A stretch of 64,000 bases of DNA from Trichoplusia ni (Eukaryota; Arthropoda; Insecta; Lepidoptera; Noctuidae): contig NC_039490.1 in assembly GCF_003590095.1 (NCBI RefSeq), positions 6,279,834 to 6,343,833 of the forward strand. The letters run 5' to 3'. Under the pieces are notes generated by a model. That model ran no database searches. It was given only the letters and a program-made list of their open reading frames with translations, and was not told where the DNA came from. This document shows, in pieces, positions 45,857 through 60,130 of the stretch (position 1 is the first letter of the stretch; each line of letters opens with the position of its first letter). The position numbers and the translations under genes were made by a program.

Positions 45857-48800
45857 GTCAGTAACCTGCCGATCCGCTCTCGCCCCGCGTCCCGCTCGTT
45901 ACGTAATACCCGCGCTGTTGCCACACCGACGACGACATTGCCAAAGTCGATAGCTCCATGCCGATCATTCGCGGCTCCTATTCTCGTCTTATCAAAAGTC
46001 TGCCGGTTTAGGTCGTCCGAACCGGTTTATCTACGAAATTGCTTTCATATGCAAAAGTCACGGTGTTATTTAATACTGGCTTACAGTTGTTTGGTTTCGG
46101 TGTTTAGCTGAGATTAAGGCAGGAAATCAGCCCGGCTCTGTCACATCGATTAGTCAGTGTCACCAACTTTCACCTCCATACACCGGAGGATATTGTATCT
46201 CCGGGTCACAAACGTTAACTTTCACGGTTGTCTTATAAAGATTTTGTGCTGGTTCGTGCGACCCCGTCAAATGAAAACCATCAATTTGCCCGGTGCACTA
46301 CAACAGTATGGCAAAAGCTGTTCGTATGTTAGGGCCCATTCCCGAGGTAGGTGCCTCGACTGCGACCCGGCTCCGTTTCCATCGATGTCAATCGATACAT
46401 TCACGACTGGCTCCAAAGTGTGCCGTTTGCTTGCGAATGGCCTACCTCGACTGATATGACTGAGTCGTGTTACACGGTGCCCGCGATTGGTGCTTACGGC
46501 GCAGTGATTTATTGACACACTCATCTCCGCCATTAAACACGGTCTGGTCTACATGCGGCCGCAATCATATAACACCTTGCTTGACACAATATTCAAAGAC
46601 TTCGATTATCTACTCTATCTTTTAATAACACTAATAATTCTTAACAAGTGTACTTTAAACGCTATTAAAAGAAGTATCGAGATTGGAGTAGATTGCTTTT
46701 ATTCCTCCCTATCATCAAATGACCCTTCCGCTTTTTGTTGATAGGAAGGAAAGACGGAGTTTTACGGACTGAAACCCATATATTTTATTTTCTTTACCCT
46801 TCGCGTACCTGCACCGCGGCAACCCTTTCGGAAAATCCAGATGAAATTGAGTAGAATCCTAGATCGAGCAAGTATTTTGTTTACCACGGATCCTTACTCG
46901 TACGAAAGATGTCCTATCTCCAACTAGAATTCGAATCGTTGCTCTTCTGAAATAATAAAGTAAATAATTGGTGCGATATGCTAATAAATAAAAGAAAATG
47001 TAAGTCGACTCAAGTACTATTCATCTTGAACGACCTTCAGCGCAGTTTATTGTTTCATACTAATTAAAGAAAAAAATAACTCGACGACCATTTTCACAGA
47101 TTAGTTCAAGCGTCTTAATAATGAAAATTCATGTAGCATTCCACGAGACTACGTCTAATTAAACATGGCGTATAAAATTATCTTTCTTATGATCTCATCG
47201 GCTAATTCTCATGAAAACATTACTTTACTGCGCACTGTTAGAGTGTTTCTCACTGACATGGTTAGAGATCTAAATTGTAAACCTTGTTTTAAAGTCTTCG
47301 ATTGAAATTGTCGTCGTTTGTGTGTTGAAGGGAAATGCCCATATTAAGCTACTAACTGTAAAATACTTGACTAGTGAAAACTAACAATTTAACATCCCGC
47401 AATTCGAAAAGACCTTCTAAAATATGTAAGGATATAAGTACGGTCCAAGGTTAGTTTAAGGCGTTCAGAAGTTATAGTAAAATAAAGAAAAAAATACAAG
47501 AACCTAGAAAACAATTCACTGTTCTCTTTAGGCAGTCGCGTAAAAAACAGAATTTGCTTACGTATCTTGGTATTAAACTAGTCACAATCTCAACGTTTTA
47601 GAAAACGTTGCAGTTTTCTAAATAGGTGTACTTTTACGAGCTATTATTGCGCTCGAGTGCAGCATTGAATCGTAAAAGTATTTCCATTTGAATACAACTC
47701 TTAAATGAACACGTCCAATTTGGATCCGATCTGTTCAGAATTTCAGAATAGCTTTCAGATAAAATATCTCTTTAGGAATATCGCGATGAGACGTGTTTAG
47801 TGAACTGAAACTTCGTCGTAGACGTGAATACATTAGCTGGGAGATGACGTGCCTCATTATTTCCACTCATTAAAGGTTTACAAGCAGTGTCAATTGACAC
47901 ATTGTTTATGAAGTCTTCTATACACGAGTAGACCACAGATTCATAATTTATATTTAGTTTGAATAGTTTCTGGCTTGTCTAAATAATTTCAGCTTGAATT
48001 AGAACATTCACTGCGACCATAATTTCTATTGAGCCTTTTATATCTTTAGTTTTAATACGGGCCTGTTTATTTTAAATTACTTTATTAAGGAACCGGATGG
48101 GTTACATCAATTGGTTCGGAGCAATTTTATGTGCGCTGCATCCTATGCTTGTTTAGACTTTAGACGAATATGGTGCTTCATTTTGTATAAAATTGAGGTA
48201 TTTTTAGTTATGTAAAGGATACAAGAAATTCTATTATTGTAACGTTTTACATTACCTTATCTGTATGTTTGAAACAGTAAACCACAAGCTACTCGATAAG
48301 ATTTCTATAAGGGTCTCCCCATGGAATGAGTGTTCTGTTTCTAAGTACGTTCGATCCATTTAGGCCGGGTCGTTCACATGATTGATACAAGCCCTGATCG
48401 CCAGTTACGGGATGTTTTGACGTCCATGCACTCGAACGTCGTGAGATAATGTATAAACATCCAGCCAGCGACGCCGTTATCCTGTTATGTTATAAATTAA
48501 TTGTTGTATCACATTTTATGCTGTGATTACGATTAAATTGATTTATCATGTGAAGAAACATACTTGAGATTCGAAACATGAAAAGATGTTTGTATTCTTT
48601 GGTTGAGTATTTACCGTCCGTTTTATCAGTATTTGGGTATGTGTAATCTTGTGATTTGTTATCTAATAAAAATTGATATATGTTTATCCCTTTAAACTGA
48701 ATGCACGTTGCTGACAACGCGACTAGGTGTTATATTATTGCTTTGTTGCGGTTTGGAAACTTCATTTAGATAAAACCGATAAGGGCTCGTCCAGAATATT

Positions 48801-49184
48801 CTACGAAGCGGTTAACGTTAGTCTTTCGGTTACAATATTTGTTTAGAATATTTCACAAAATGAGTTTTAGTCCAAACAAATTAGGGTTAATTAAAATGTC
48901 ATACTTTATTTCATGGAATTATAATAAGATTCAAGATCAATTTTGGTTTCCTTATAAATAATAATAATTCACTGATTGCTTCGCTATGTTTCTAAGTTAC
49001 GATAAGAACATAAAAGGAGTCAACGAACTAACAATCATATAATAAACTGATTACACTATCATCCTTTTCCTTAGGGTTCTTGATAGGAGAAATTGCAGTC
49101 AACTACAGACAGTACTCGTTCATAAATTAACACAGCTCTCCTACCAAGCGGCGACAGCATTGTGTGTCATTGTAACACTCATAG
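45857..49184. other. Intron-like DNA, no gene recognised
   Basis: Chance ORFs only. A GC-richer patch at about 46320-46480 may be regulatory but shows no decisive motif. Confidence 0.35.
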
Positions 49185-49201
49185 CACACACACACACACA
49201 C
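49185..49201. repeat. (CA)8 microsatellite
   Basis: Eight and a half CA units. Confidence 0.9.
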
Positions 49202-52200
49202 GTAGACACTCCCACTCTCACACAAGCAAGGATACCACTTGTTTCACTGGTGCACTCTACCAAATGAGTTAAGTGGAGCGTACCGGAGTTTCGTAACGTT
49301 TTAATGCATCTATTTTGTTTTTAAAACAATAATGTGATAGCCTTGTCTTCATACCGACGATCTTAATCACTTAGCAAACGTCTTACTCATTAAGTCGCCA
49401 TCATGTCTAACGCGAAACATTAAAATTTGTGTTAAATTCAATTTAATTGAATCTTGATTAATATTAACTGTACTGAATTTCATATGGCGTCTCTCTGTCT
49501 TGAAGTTTTGTTGTTTGTGAGACAATGCCAAGTATATTTTTTACTCGAAGTACTTACAGAGTACCTTCCTATACTTATCCACGGAATAGTTAGTTCTTAG
49601 CGCTCTTTATCTTGATGTCTGACAACCCTGTGCCAGTATAACGTAGTATCGATGTATGGCCGTCACATTTGTATGGAACCGTTTGTCGTCCATTTGTATG
49701 CGATTGGTAGACAACGCTGTGTTATCTATTGTGTAAATGTAGACCGTAATGTCAATAACGATATATAAGAACCGTTTTATGTACGCGCTGTTTTATGGAG
49801 AAAGTCTTGTTGGGCATCCCTGATTGTACCTCGCGAGTAATGTCTATTACTTTATGTTAGTTATCCATTTTCTTTACTGCTTAAAGTTTTGGCATGCCTT
49901 ATCGTTTGACGGTGAATGAAAAACTACCTTTAGAAGCTTCGATATACGGTTGTTCAAAAAAACTGTAATAAAAACAACTTTGTAAGTTTTGTAGAAGTAA
50001 AAGTACCTGCCTAGCACGTCTGTGAATGTTATTGTACTGAGGAAATTTTCTTATAAATGTCAATTCAAGTTATTTCTCAACATTAGAACATTAAACAATT
50101 CCAATCGATTATTCATACAATACAAATCCATAGATTGCTACTAAACTTTCATAGTCTCATAATTCATTCAAATGACTTTATCAATATTCATGAAAACATT
50201 TTATAAACAAAATGTAGTCTAAGTAAGATATTCATTAGCATAGTAGATCCCGTGCCAGCAATAAACGTGTCGGCCGGCGTTTCCAATTCAAACAAGGTGC
50301 TTATTAAGACAATTTCTATCAGTAAACGGCGGGTCTCAAGTGACTCGCCTCATGTACTGCACCGGAGTGCATTGCACTTTACAACAATACTATTTGCCTA
50401 TTTGCACACTGCTAAGATAACAATTGACGTGGCGACAACCATTGTTCCTCAAACGTATGCCTGTTTAACTCAACGATCACGAAATTTTCGCGAATATTGC
50501 ACAACTTGTCCATTGTTCCGTTTTACGGACTCGCTTTCCCCGGCCACGTTGAATTTAAACTTTTTGCTAACACTACTTAATCGTGTAAAACGTTTTATAT
50601 TTTACGAAACAATTTAATTCCATGGTTGGGTTTTCATTATAATATTCGACTTTATGTCAATACAGTTAAGGAATTAATTTCTTCGTTCTATTCTTTCTGT
50701 AAGTAAAAGTCAGTGATCAATGTTTCCTTTGCTGTCGCATGTGGTAGCGATACCATCGATATTTGCTGGTTTGAACCTCGTTTGCAACTAGACCATTGTA
50801 ACCAGTTGAGCAAAAAACATTTCTAATATTTACATCAAAAGTCTTCAGGAAAATCACGTATTATTCCCTGGTTTTCCTAACGTGAAGGGGCTAGAACTAA
50901 AATAGTAATTAGTTGCATACCAATCTTTATGATACATATTTTTCAATAAATATAAGTCTAAAATTAAATATCACGTATCTTTGTGAATTAACTTGCAACT
51001 GTAATTGAACAAAGTGCAATCTACTGAAAAGTCGAGGTCAATAAAATTATTCGCAAATTGTTCTGTGCTAACGTTTTTAAGTGTTTGCATAATAAACTTA
51101 ATACTACGGCCACTACTGGTTTCCGTGTAATTTGTATATTTTAATACTACTTAATTACACATACGTGGGTATAACACAATTCTTTAGCAAAATATTTTTT
51201 CTTCATACCTGACTTATAGTTTTACGTCTATAGTAAAATTTTCTAATGTAAATCATGAAGCAAGTTTTCAATTTGTTCTGTAGTTATTAGATCTAGAGGC
51301 GAGTAATCTCGATTTTCCTGCAGATAAGTCGCACGACCTCGCGGCAAGATGGCGTGCGATTCGCTTTGCCGTCCAACCCACTTTATTATGCATTGGACGA
51401 ATTTTGTACACTACCACTGTTGCTGAATACACGTTTCAAGAATTCACGATATTTACTTACTAAGTGCATTGGAGTTGCGATATTCATCTTTCGAAATCGT
51501 GTACTTTACGTCCTTAAATATCGGCTGCTGTTTTGCAAGAGTCTCAATTTATGATTAAGTTGGGATTTAATTAAGACTCAAAAGCAAAATGATCATACAT
51601 TCTTAATAGTTCTGTTTCATACGGAATCGACATAAATTCGGGTATACAATTACATTTTAGTACTAAACTCACATTATAATTTGATTTAGCCGATAGAAGT
51701 GGGACGATCGTGGCAGAAATAATAAATAATAACGATATACGCGCTAGTCACGTGAGTCCAGCACTGAGTACTTGTTAATCGAGTAGCGTTCGAGTTTCTA
51801 CGGTGATGGCCGGTGACCGTTCCTATTTTCTGAGTTCGTCGGCCGGCTTCAAGGCTCTAATGTACCTATTATTTCATAGCAAAACTTCACACACTATGTT
51901 TTGAACGCACCATTGGCACAACGTTGGCGGTATTCCTAACACAATAGTTTATGTTCAGCTAAACTATATCATGTGCAATCATTTAAGTCTACTGAGGTTA
52001 TTTAGCTAGTTGATTTCAGTAGAAAAGATTTCGATTCTTATATATTATACGTAACATAATACATAAGCAAACACATCATTTGATTCAGATATTTTGCGAA
52101 CACATTTTTTAGTTTTAAATCAATTGTAAATCTTACATTCCATATCTTCAACAACAACAAATGATGTTTTGGCATCATACTCGGTTAATAAATAAGATTA

Positions 52201-53359
52201 CTGTCATACATTTTTATGTCAGTCATACATTCGCTTTTGACTGTCAGCGTTCGTCGTCCAAGGTACAATTTAAAAGCAATGTAATGCGCCTGTCCTACAG
52301 ACTGAACTACATATATGAGTAGCAGAAACATATTTACTTGTAGCCGTTTTAAGGCGAAGACAGAAGTATGTCTTAAGTTGTCAACTCCAAATAATTTGAA
52401 ACAGAGTGGTTGTGTAAACGAAATAAACAAGAAAATAGTTAAAACTATCCTTAGAAAGAGGTAGGATAAGTTCAGAACCGATCAATCGGGCTGGAAGTAA
52501 TGCTGATTGACTTGTTAATTTTCTACTTTTCTAGCAATCTCTCTCCTTCTTAAAAATATTTGTGTGCATAGTTGTCGTACGTTTTGAGTTTTATCTGACC
52601 CTAATTAAAATATCCCATTTATTTGTTTCCGTAGTTTGTTTCACCTTTACATTTTTCCTAAAACCTTGTTTATTTGTCACTAAAAACAATTTTACCAACT
52701 ATTTCCAAATTGACGGCAAAATTGATTTCGAGCAAAACACATTTGACGAAACGGTGGCAAACGAAATTACATTTATGATTCACATGAGTGATGGACGTTC
52801 GTGTAACGTATTTGTGGGGATCTAATAGAAAACGCTCTCTTCGGCATGTTCAAACGATCTGAGATGATAGATATATCTAATATCTACTCACGAATTCGTG
52901 ATCATGAATAATGGTACTCGCAAACATTTACAAACAGACAACCAGAGAAACTCTTCAACTTATCAAAATTTAGCTCCATCTATCTGTTCAAAACTAGAAC
53001 TACAATAAAATCAAGTAAAGTAAGGTAATAAATAAAAGGAAAGTCCTAACGAACGCAAACGACTGCCAAATAATTGAACAAGTTTCGAGTGTTATCTAAT
53101 TGGGTTCAGATTATAAACACGGTTAGTTCCCTTAATGGCTATAGTAAAAGGAACTGGAGTAATGGAGCCGGCCGCCATGTTTTTCTAGAGGTTCTAAGTA
53201 AAGCTTTAAATAAACAGAGATAGTGTCGACCTCTCTGTGTTAGGACACGACTTCTATCGAAATTAGAGGTTTTTGTTCCGTTATATTTCTCAGATTCTGT
53301 AACTGTGTATAAACGAGCTCAAGATATTTGATTTAAATTAAGTTTCATTAATATTTTTA
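49202..53359. other. Intron-like AT-rich DNA
   Basis: The 121-codon frame at 50252-50617 has unconvincing composition and no family resemblance. Pho/YY1-like motifs occur at about 51348 (AAGATGGCG) and 53170 (GCCGCCATGTTT). No exon supported. Confidence 0.35.
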
Positions 53360-53364
53360 TCATC

Positions 53365-53500
53365 ATCAAGCTAAAATGACCCTGGGCATAGGTATCTCTT
53401 TTTTTATGCCATTTTCCTGTCTCTTGCCCTTTGCATCCATCTCCTCTCGTCTCTATCCTCCGTTTGCCGGAATGTCGCCGTGTAAGTATATGCCACGATT
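53365..53500 (+). repeat. Probable lepidopteran interspersed repeat fragment
   Basis: CCTGGGCATAGGTATCTCTT followed by a C/T-rich text (TGTCTCTTGCCCTTTGCATC) resembles a common moth repeat that I recall. Diverged; boundaries are not clear. The 79-codon frame here is not a gene. Confidence 0.35.
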
Positions 53501-56500
53501 CCTTTATAAATTTGCTCCCATCTACCTTAATAATATTGGCGCATTTTTTTTATCGGCTCTAATGCAATTTAATATTGTCGAAAGTTCGCTACGAAAAGAA
53601 TATTATATTAGTTAGTAATTATAAGACATGTAGGTCATAGGCTCTGCGATTGCTCTCCTTCTAATAAAGTTTTAAATCTTAAATCATCGAAATCAGTATG
53701 AAAGACTTGTCACAATAGACGTTCCAGAAACTCAGAACAAAAGTGTTACTAATCATTTCTTTTTGCATTTCTATGTAAAATATTAGTTATTCATTGAGCT
53801 GATAAACAATTGACGTGTTTTATGTTCTTGAACGCAATTATGTTATACGCGAAATCAACAAACCTATTTACACAAGGACATGACGAAATGAAATTAGCAT
53901 TTATAATTATTTGCTTGTTTATGGTAAATGTGAGTTGTTTCCAACAGGTTTTATTAATATCTGGTTAACAATGTTAACGATTGTCTTATTAACAGTGAAT
54001 TAGTGGTCGCAAACAACATTAAACGTGCAGACACGGATAAATTAAACAAATTTTATTTCGGAATGATGATAATCATTTGTTTTTTTTTCGTTTATCCATA
54101 ACTGTTCCATTGCAGAGCAAAGGCTGTCTTGTGGGCTGCCCGGTCTATGACTTCTGCTCAATATTGCCTATACTAAATTAAATAAATTCCTGCTCAGTAA
54201 CTTAAATTAATAACATCAACATAAAAATTTACTTCATTCGAGCAAGATTCATGTAAAAAAGGACCACTTTATAATAGTGACAAATATTAAAAAGTTGACT
54301 TTTATTTTTTTATAAATAAGGTTTTTACCAAATAAATTCCGTTTCTAACTGTCCCGAAAAATGTCTATTAAAAAACATTATTTATTCTCATATTAATTGG
54401 CATATTTCTCTTGTTCCAGGTAAACAAAGAAGCCTTATTGAATTCCAGCTCCTTATAAGGTCAGCGTACAATTTACTCCGAAATATTGTGTAAAGTGCTT
54501 TCGATGTAATCAATCTTGTACATACTATATTCCAGTACAATATATATTTAAGGCCTCCGTGTCTATGTAACACGAGGTCACCGCTCTGCTTAGTTCCTTT
54601 TGGTAAGTTGCGCAAGCATATATGGTTTCGTAGCTAGCTTTGCCGAGAATATTATGTAGGTGGATTGTTTTACCATAACGGGAAGCATATTTTAGAATTT
54701 TGTTTAGTTTGGTTCATTTATTAAGTTATTTTTCTGATGAAAAAGCGCTTGGCAACAAGCCTGAAAGAACGTGAAAGAGCCTAATTTTATGGTATCTTTT
54801 TCGCCACACTGAATAAAAGATGATGAATTAATTTAAATACTCAGAAATATAAAGAGAGCTCTTTCAAATTGGGAACTTAATGGTCATTTCAAACATCAAA
54901 AAGTTAAAAATATATTCTGCGTTCTAGACACCATCATTTTTTAAGTCAAGAAGACTGTTTCTCAACCACGTCTTTGTGTGGCGTGGGAGCATGCGCCATG
55001 TGCTACAAATGCTTTTTCGCTAAAAACAAAGTACAAGCGATGAGATAAAACACGGACGCTGATTCAGTGGGAACTTGAGCCTAATCTCTTAATCGGCCCT
55101 TAGAATATTATATTGTTCACAAAAGTTAATTGTAGGGATTTGTATAGGCTGTGTTTTAATCATCAGTATCTTTAGCTACTGTTTATTTTCTTGCCGCTGT
55201 TTTTCGTGTTTTACGAAATGTTTGAATCTTTCAGAAACTGAAATTTATCAAATTCCATTTTTTAATTTATACCTTTAAATGTTACATACCTTCAGCTTCT
55301 CTGTGCATGATAATAAGACTTCAAGAAACGAACACTAAAATAATGGGTATCTGACACAATTATCTTCGGCTGATTTGTTTGAGGACCAACATGTTTTTCT
55401 TAGTAGGTTCAGTTACTTTCCTGGACAAAGTTGGTGCCAAGGCTCAGATCAAACGCAATGTCAAAAATTCCATATTTTCATTTTTGTTGTCGTCTGAAGA
55501 AAAAGGCGTGTGCAGAATTAACTGTCCTTATCCTCATTAATTTCTTTAGTTGCCTTTATTCATTCGCTAAATTTTATGTAGCGTAATTTAATTACCAGTG
55601 GTCTTTCAAAGAGTGCAGCTTTTTGTTTATTTTTATACTTACTATAAAAATTCTTTGTTCTCTTTAATTCGCTAGTCGTGTAATGACGTCTGCCACCTTG
55701 GTTTTGATGCCAATGTTCCGCGTTCAAACGCTTTGGGCTTTGCACATTTTAGATTCACAAAAATAAAATGTAGCTACGTTCTCGCAATTATTATATTTAT
55801 TTTTATTTGTGTTGTTTATTTTTTTGATACTACAAAATGAGAGTAATAGCTTTGTATCCCGATTGGGAAAATGTCGCTAAACCATACAGTTGGAACATCA
55901 TTTTGTACCCATATTTGCAAATTAAAAATATGTTAATCCATCAAAATTGCCAATAAGTTTAGGTTTAGTTTTTGAAACGTTTTATTCGGCCATTGACATC
56001 TGAATGATTAAGTTATAAAGCTAGTCCTGCAGCTTGTACAGAAATGGTAGTGCAGTCATTACCCCCTCTCTTTTGACTATAAACATTAGCTTCTTCGCAG
56101 ACAGTTTCTATTCCCCAGCTCGGTCGTCTGTCGCCCACGCCTTGTTTTTATTAACGATCGTCGCTTTTCGTTAACTTAACAAAACTTCTGAAATTTTATT
56201 CATCGCAGCTATTAACTTAATTACCTAAAAGTTGTTATCTTGATTCCAGACTAGCCTGTCTAATCATGGTTATCTCTAAATCTTTGATTCGACTAATTAG
56301 GAACAGATAATGCTGACGGAAAGTGGCTCATGTTATTCAATTTCTACTCGATAAGCATTAGAAGATAGTCTTTGATACGACGAAACTATCGAACAAACAA
56401 GATAAACAAACCAACGAATACACCAATTACGAAGTTAAATACAGAATTATCCGTAGCAGATAGAAAAAAAAACCTTCACGACAACATGTTTTGCCGTCAA

Positions 56501-56520
56501 CGTTTCGCTGAAAATCGGGT
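53501..56520. other. Intron-like AT-rich DNA
   Basis: No exon recognised. A short stretch near 54110-54160 may be another repeat remnant. Confidence 0.35.
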
Positions 56521-56700
56521 TCATTCCCAAGTCTCGGCGGCGTAGATGGGGGATAGGGGTGGGGCGTGACGTCAGACCCCCGCCTGGGCCACCCTGGCCC
56601 CTAAAAATAGATGCCTGAGCCCGGGAGTCGCTCAATGACGGCCCGTGGGAGACGCCCCCATCCTGAACCACCGTGGAACATTCGCCACACATACATCCCA
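56521..56700. promoter_or_regulatory. GC-rich island with perfect CRE and MEF2 sites
   Basis: A ~180-bp GC-rich block stands out from AT-rich flanks. It holds the full palindromic cAMP response element TGACGTCA (56567-56574) and a consensus MEF2 site CTAAAAATAG (56601-56610), 27 bp apart. This fits an intronic enhancer. It carries an 84-codon minus-strand frame, which I regard as incidental. Confidence 0.4.
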
Positions 56701-59263
56701 CACTATTTGCTTTATGCAGACTCTATTCTTTAATATGAAACTTCAAATACTCCACTACATAACGCGACCCTTTTAGTTTTATTATTTTTGCAAACTTTCC
56801 CCAGTCAATATGGCACCCAACACAACGTACATTTTCTCAGCTACGTATGAACAAAGAAATTCGGGCGCTTCCCTTGTTTATTCATGTAACTTGTGAAATA
56901 TGTTCTAAGTTCTGCTTACGTGTTGACTAGATTTCGGATGGAATATTACGCCAAAAATACTGTGGTAAATGTGTCTGCTTTGATGAAAATAATTCAGAAA
57001 AATATGTCATGTATACCAAACCTTTTTTTTAGGCGTGACTCTGTTTTCAGAACCGGTAATGTATGTGTATCGTAGAAATAAGTACATAACTACAAGCAAA
57101 TTCCCGAAGTCGAATAATTTTATTCATATCACGCAATGCGGGGTAGTGGCGGAGCTAAATAAAAATAGATTTTCAGGATAGCGAATGAATGGGCAGGACT
57201 CCAATAGGATGGCCGATAATGTTACTCTTTGTTTATATGACTTTGTTCGTTCCCAACCGTAATGGGTGTTCTGAATAGATTTGTTAAAGCCAAATAAAAT
57301 TGATTGTTTATCTTGATTGTATTTTCTACATATTTTTTTTTTTTTGTTGCGGTAGCTAGATATTGCTCACTTTAATAAAAATATATTTCTTTCATAAATT
57401 CAGTTTATTAGTTATAGCATAGTCAAATCTGTATTTTTATGTTCTTGAGAGCAATTTTCTGTAGTTACATAAACAGTTAATTCGGTATTACAAACAATAT
57501 ATCAAATTAAATTGCAAGTAGTAAAAGTTGCAAATTCTCTTTTTCGATTTACGAAAACATTTTACGAGGAATAAAGGAATGAAACTAAATATTCATCGTT
57601 CGAGGTTTTGGAATAACTGAGTGGGATTATAGTATAACTGGGAATAGCACCGGTTTACATCAACATATTTCGGTGCTCGGGGACCAGCCCGGAGACTCAT
57701 TATAACTGCTATTTTCTAGGAACAATGAAAAAGCCCCGGACAGTTTGCATGCAGACCCTACCCCGCAAAAATTACAGTTGCTCTTGGCATTTGAAAATAT
57801 TTCTGCAAATTATTCTGGCGAACAAAAATGGACTTCTTTCTTTTGCTTAACAGGAAGATAGAAGATAGGGGACTTTTAGTTCTTTCTTTTGTTCATAAAG
57901 AATATGATAAAACCTTTAACGAACACTGAAAATACAGATCCTTTAACTTTAAATGCTTAATCAAAGGCCTCTTGCCTTAATTATTTTTCGCTAGTACTTA
58001 CGTTCGTTACTTTTAAAGTAGCCATCGAAGTTATAAGTAACTGTCAGCTGAATCGCAATATTATGTAGTAAGCATAAGCAACCCGTTTAAAGCGAACATA
58101 TAGCCATCGTCCATTGTATTCCAAACAATACCGAGGACGATACACGTCGTAGTAAATCAAAGAATTTCCTACATATGTCATACCTAACACCCGTCGCCGC
58201 CTTGTTTCATATTCTTTACAAATGCTCTCGTATTCCCTACGTGATTCCTTCCTTTGCAACATCATAAATGTTTTAAAGAACTTCGGATAAATTTCGCAAT
58301 TGATGAAATTGAAACCGATGCATTTTGTAAAGGCGAGGCATTGAGGCAAAGGTGAAACCTGATTGTACGGCCTCGTCTAGATGTGTATTGGGTAACATTT
58401 CGTGCTTCCGTTTCCAATGTAACGTCGGCGTCGCCTACTTTACGCTGGCGGCTGGAGGACACCGGCTCGACACTCGACTTGCTACAGTTCAATAATTTAT
58501 AAGTTTCAATAGTTCATTTTGTAACCTTCTGTATTTTTAATACGATGAACCGTTGCAGATCCTCAGAAATAGCGCACCGTCTGACAAAGCATTGTTATAA
58601 ATTGAAAAGTTTTTGATTTTGCCTTGGCTGGCGCCCAAACACATTTGATTAAAGTTGTAGAAAAAAACAAGTAATTTCAATGTCGTATTCATTGCGAATA
58701 TGTAACGCTGATTTGCATTATGAATTGTAGTTTTTTTATTTACCTACTTTATATAAGTACTATGGGCGGTGTTATTTATCTTCGTTGGCACTGAATATTA
58801 ATTACCAATGCATTCGTGAATAAACATGTGTTCGATATTTTAAGTAAGTAGTTATGTTCATGTTAAATAATATCTCATTATTATGCATGCGGGTTTGCAT
58901 TTGAATATAGTACGTTATAAACAAACAAGCTTATCGTTTATCTGTTGCTCGATATGGCTGAAGATAATACTTGCTGATAACATTATCATCCCGCACCGTG
59001 TGTTGATATGGATTATTTAACGACATCCTCGTATATCTTACAAAGTATGGTATTTTTCCAATGCCATCAGCTACCTCGGTAACTAAATATAGAGCTCAGT
59101 AGCTCTATCGATCACCGGAGCGAGATTACAGGGTTGTTTTCTTAAACGAAGTAGTTGAGACGAGCAAGTCGATTCCACCTAAACATTATAGCACGTGTAA
59201 GTGTCTGTATGAAATGGTAGTGTGTGAGTGCGTGCTCAATGAGCGGCGTATCGACGCAGTCGC
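56701..59263. other. Intron-like AT-rich DNA
   Basis: Chance ORFs only (for example 58044-58492 on the minus strand). No repeat recognised. Confidence 0.35.
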
Positions 59264-59400
59264 TAGTTAGCGGGGCGGGGGGGTGTTGCGGGCGGGACCA
59301 AGGGGGTGCGGATAGGGGGGGAGGGGTGTTCAGCTGCGCGACCGACCTTGGCCGTGACTCTCCCGACCCACCCCGGGACCAGAATCCCCGCACCAGCTCA
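59264..59400. promoter_or_regulatory. G-rich island with potential G-quadruplex
   Basis: The plus strand carries clustered G runs (59271-59330, for example GGGGCGGGGGGG and GCGGGCGGG) able to form a G-quadruplex. An FTZ-F1/SF-1-like site (CCAAGGTCG on the minus strand, 59343-59351) lies at its edge. Could be an enhancer, an alternative promoter or an unrecognised exon. Confidence 0.35.
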
Positions 59401-60072
59401 AATTGATTTTCGCCTGATACATTATTCCTTTTAGTACTTGCTCTAAAATTACAACTACTATATCTATTATCCAGTGGTTCGTGACTATCGAACGACCAAG
59501 TCATTCGTCATACTTACGCGTAGGTGTTCACTTTGTTTCAGAATATAATCCATCAAGCGATAACGTAGTAGATAGTTAACGTTCTGTGGCATTTATTCGT
59601 CTTTTTCAATCTTGATTCATGACTGTTTTCAATTGTATTTTCTAATGTTTCCTTTATATCGTAGCCTACATGGACGGCCATGGTATGTGAATATAACAAT
59701 TTAGCTGAACATTAGTTTCCAAATTAGTTATAAAGACCTAATTTTCCTTCCTATTATTTCATAATTCGCTTATAAATAGGTATTGCGACGATATCTATAT
59801 AATCTGGACTTGCCGACTTACGACGTATATGCGACATTTTAATTTAAAATGCACATTATCGAGTATCGTTCTTATTTCTAATCCTAATATTACTTGCAGA
59901 TAAAAATAGCTCGCTCGGTAGGGCTGTGGCGAACGACTATTTTATAGTCTGCTATACTTTCTTCTAATTTTACACTGACATTTACTACTTACGTCATTTT
60001 ACCCACCACTTCATAATGTAGGTTCTTTTCAATTTCAGTATTGTTACAAAAGCCATTAAAAGTTATCAAATA

Positions 60073-60130
60073 AGGGAGGCGTCTGCCCAGCTGTGGGTGA
60101 TAGAGAACTAAAGAAAATGATAATAATTAT
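60073..60130 (+). repeat. Fragment of a common lepidopteran repeat
   Basis: GGGAGGCGTCTGCCCAGC followed by TGTGGG and a GATAATAAT-type tail matches the 3' end of a widespread moth repeat (consensus GAGGCCTATGCCCAGCAGTGG, then ATGATGATG). Confidence 0.55.

Noticed and set aside
49225..49290. tRNA-like D-arm text on the minus strand (GGTAGAGTGCACCAG)
   Set aside because: No matching anticodon or T arm; likely a repeat remnant or chance.
50252..50617. 121-aa plus-strand ORF
   Set aside because: Composition is not protein-like, there are no splice or promoter signals, and it lies in intron-like DNA.
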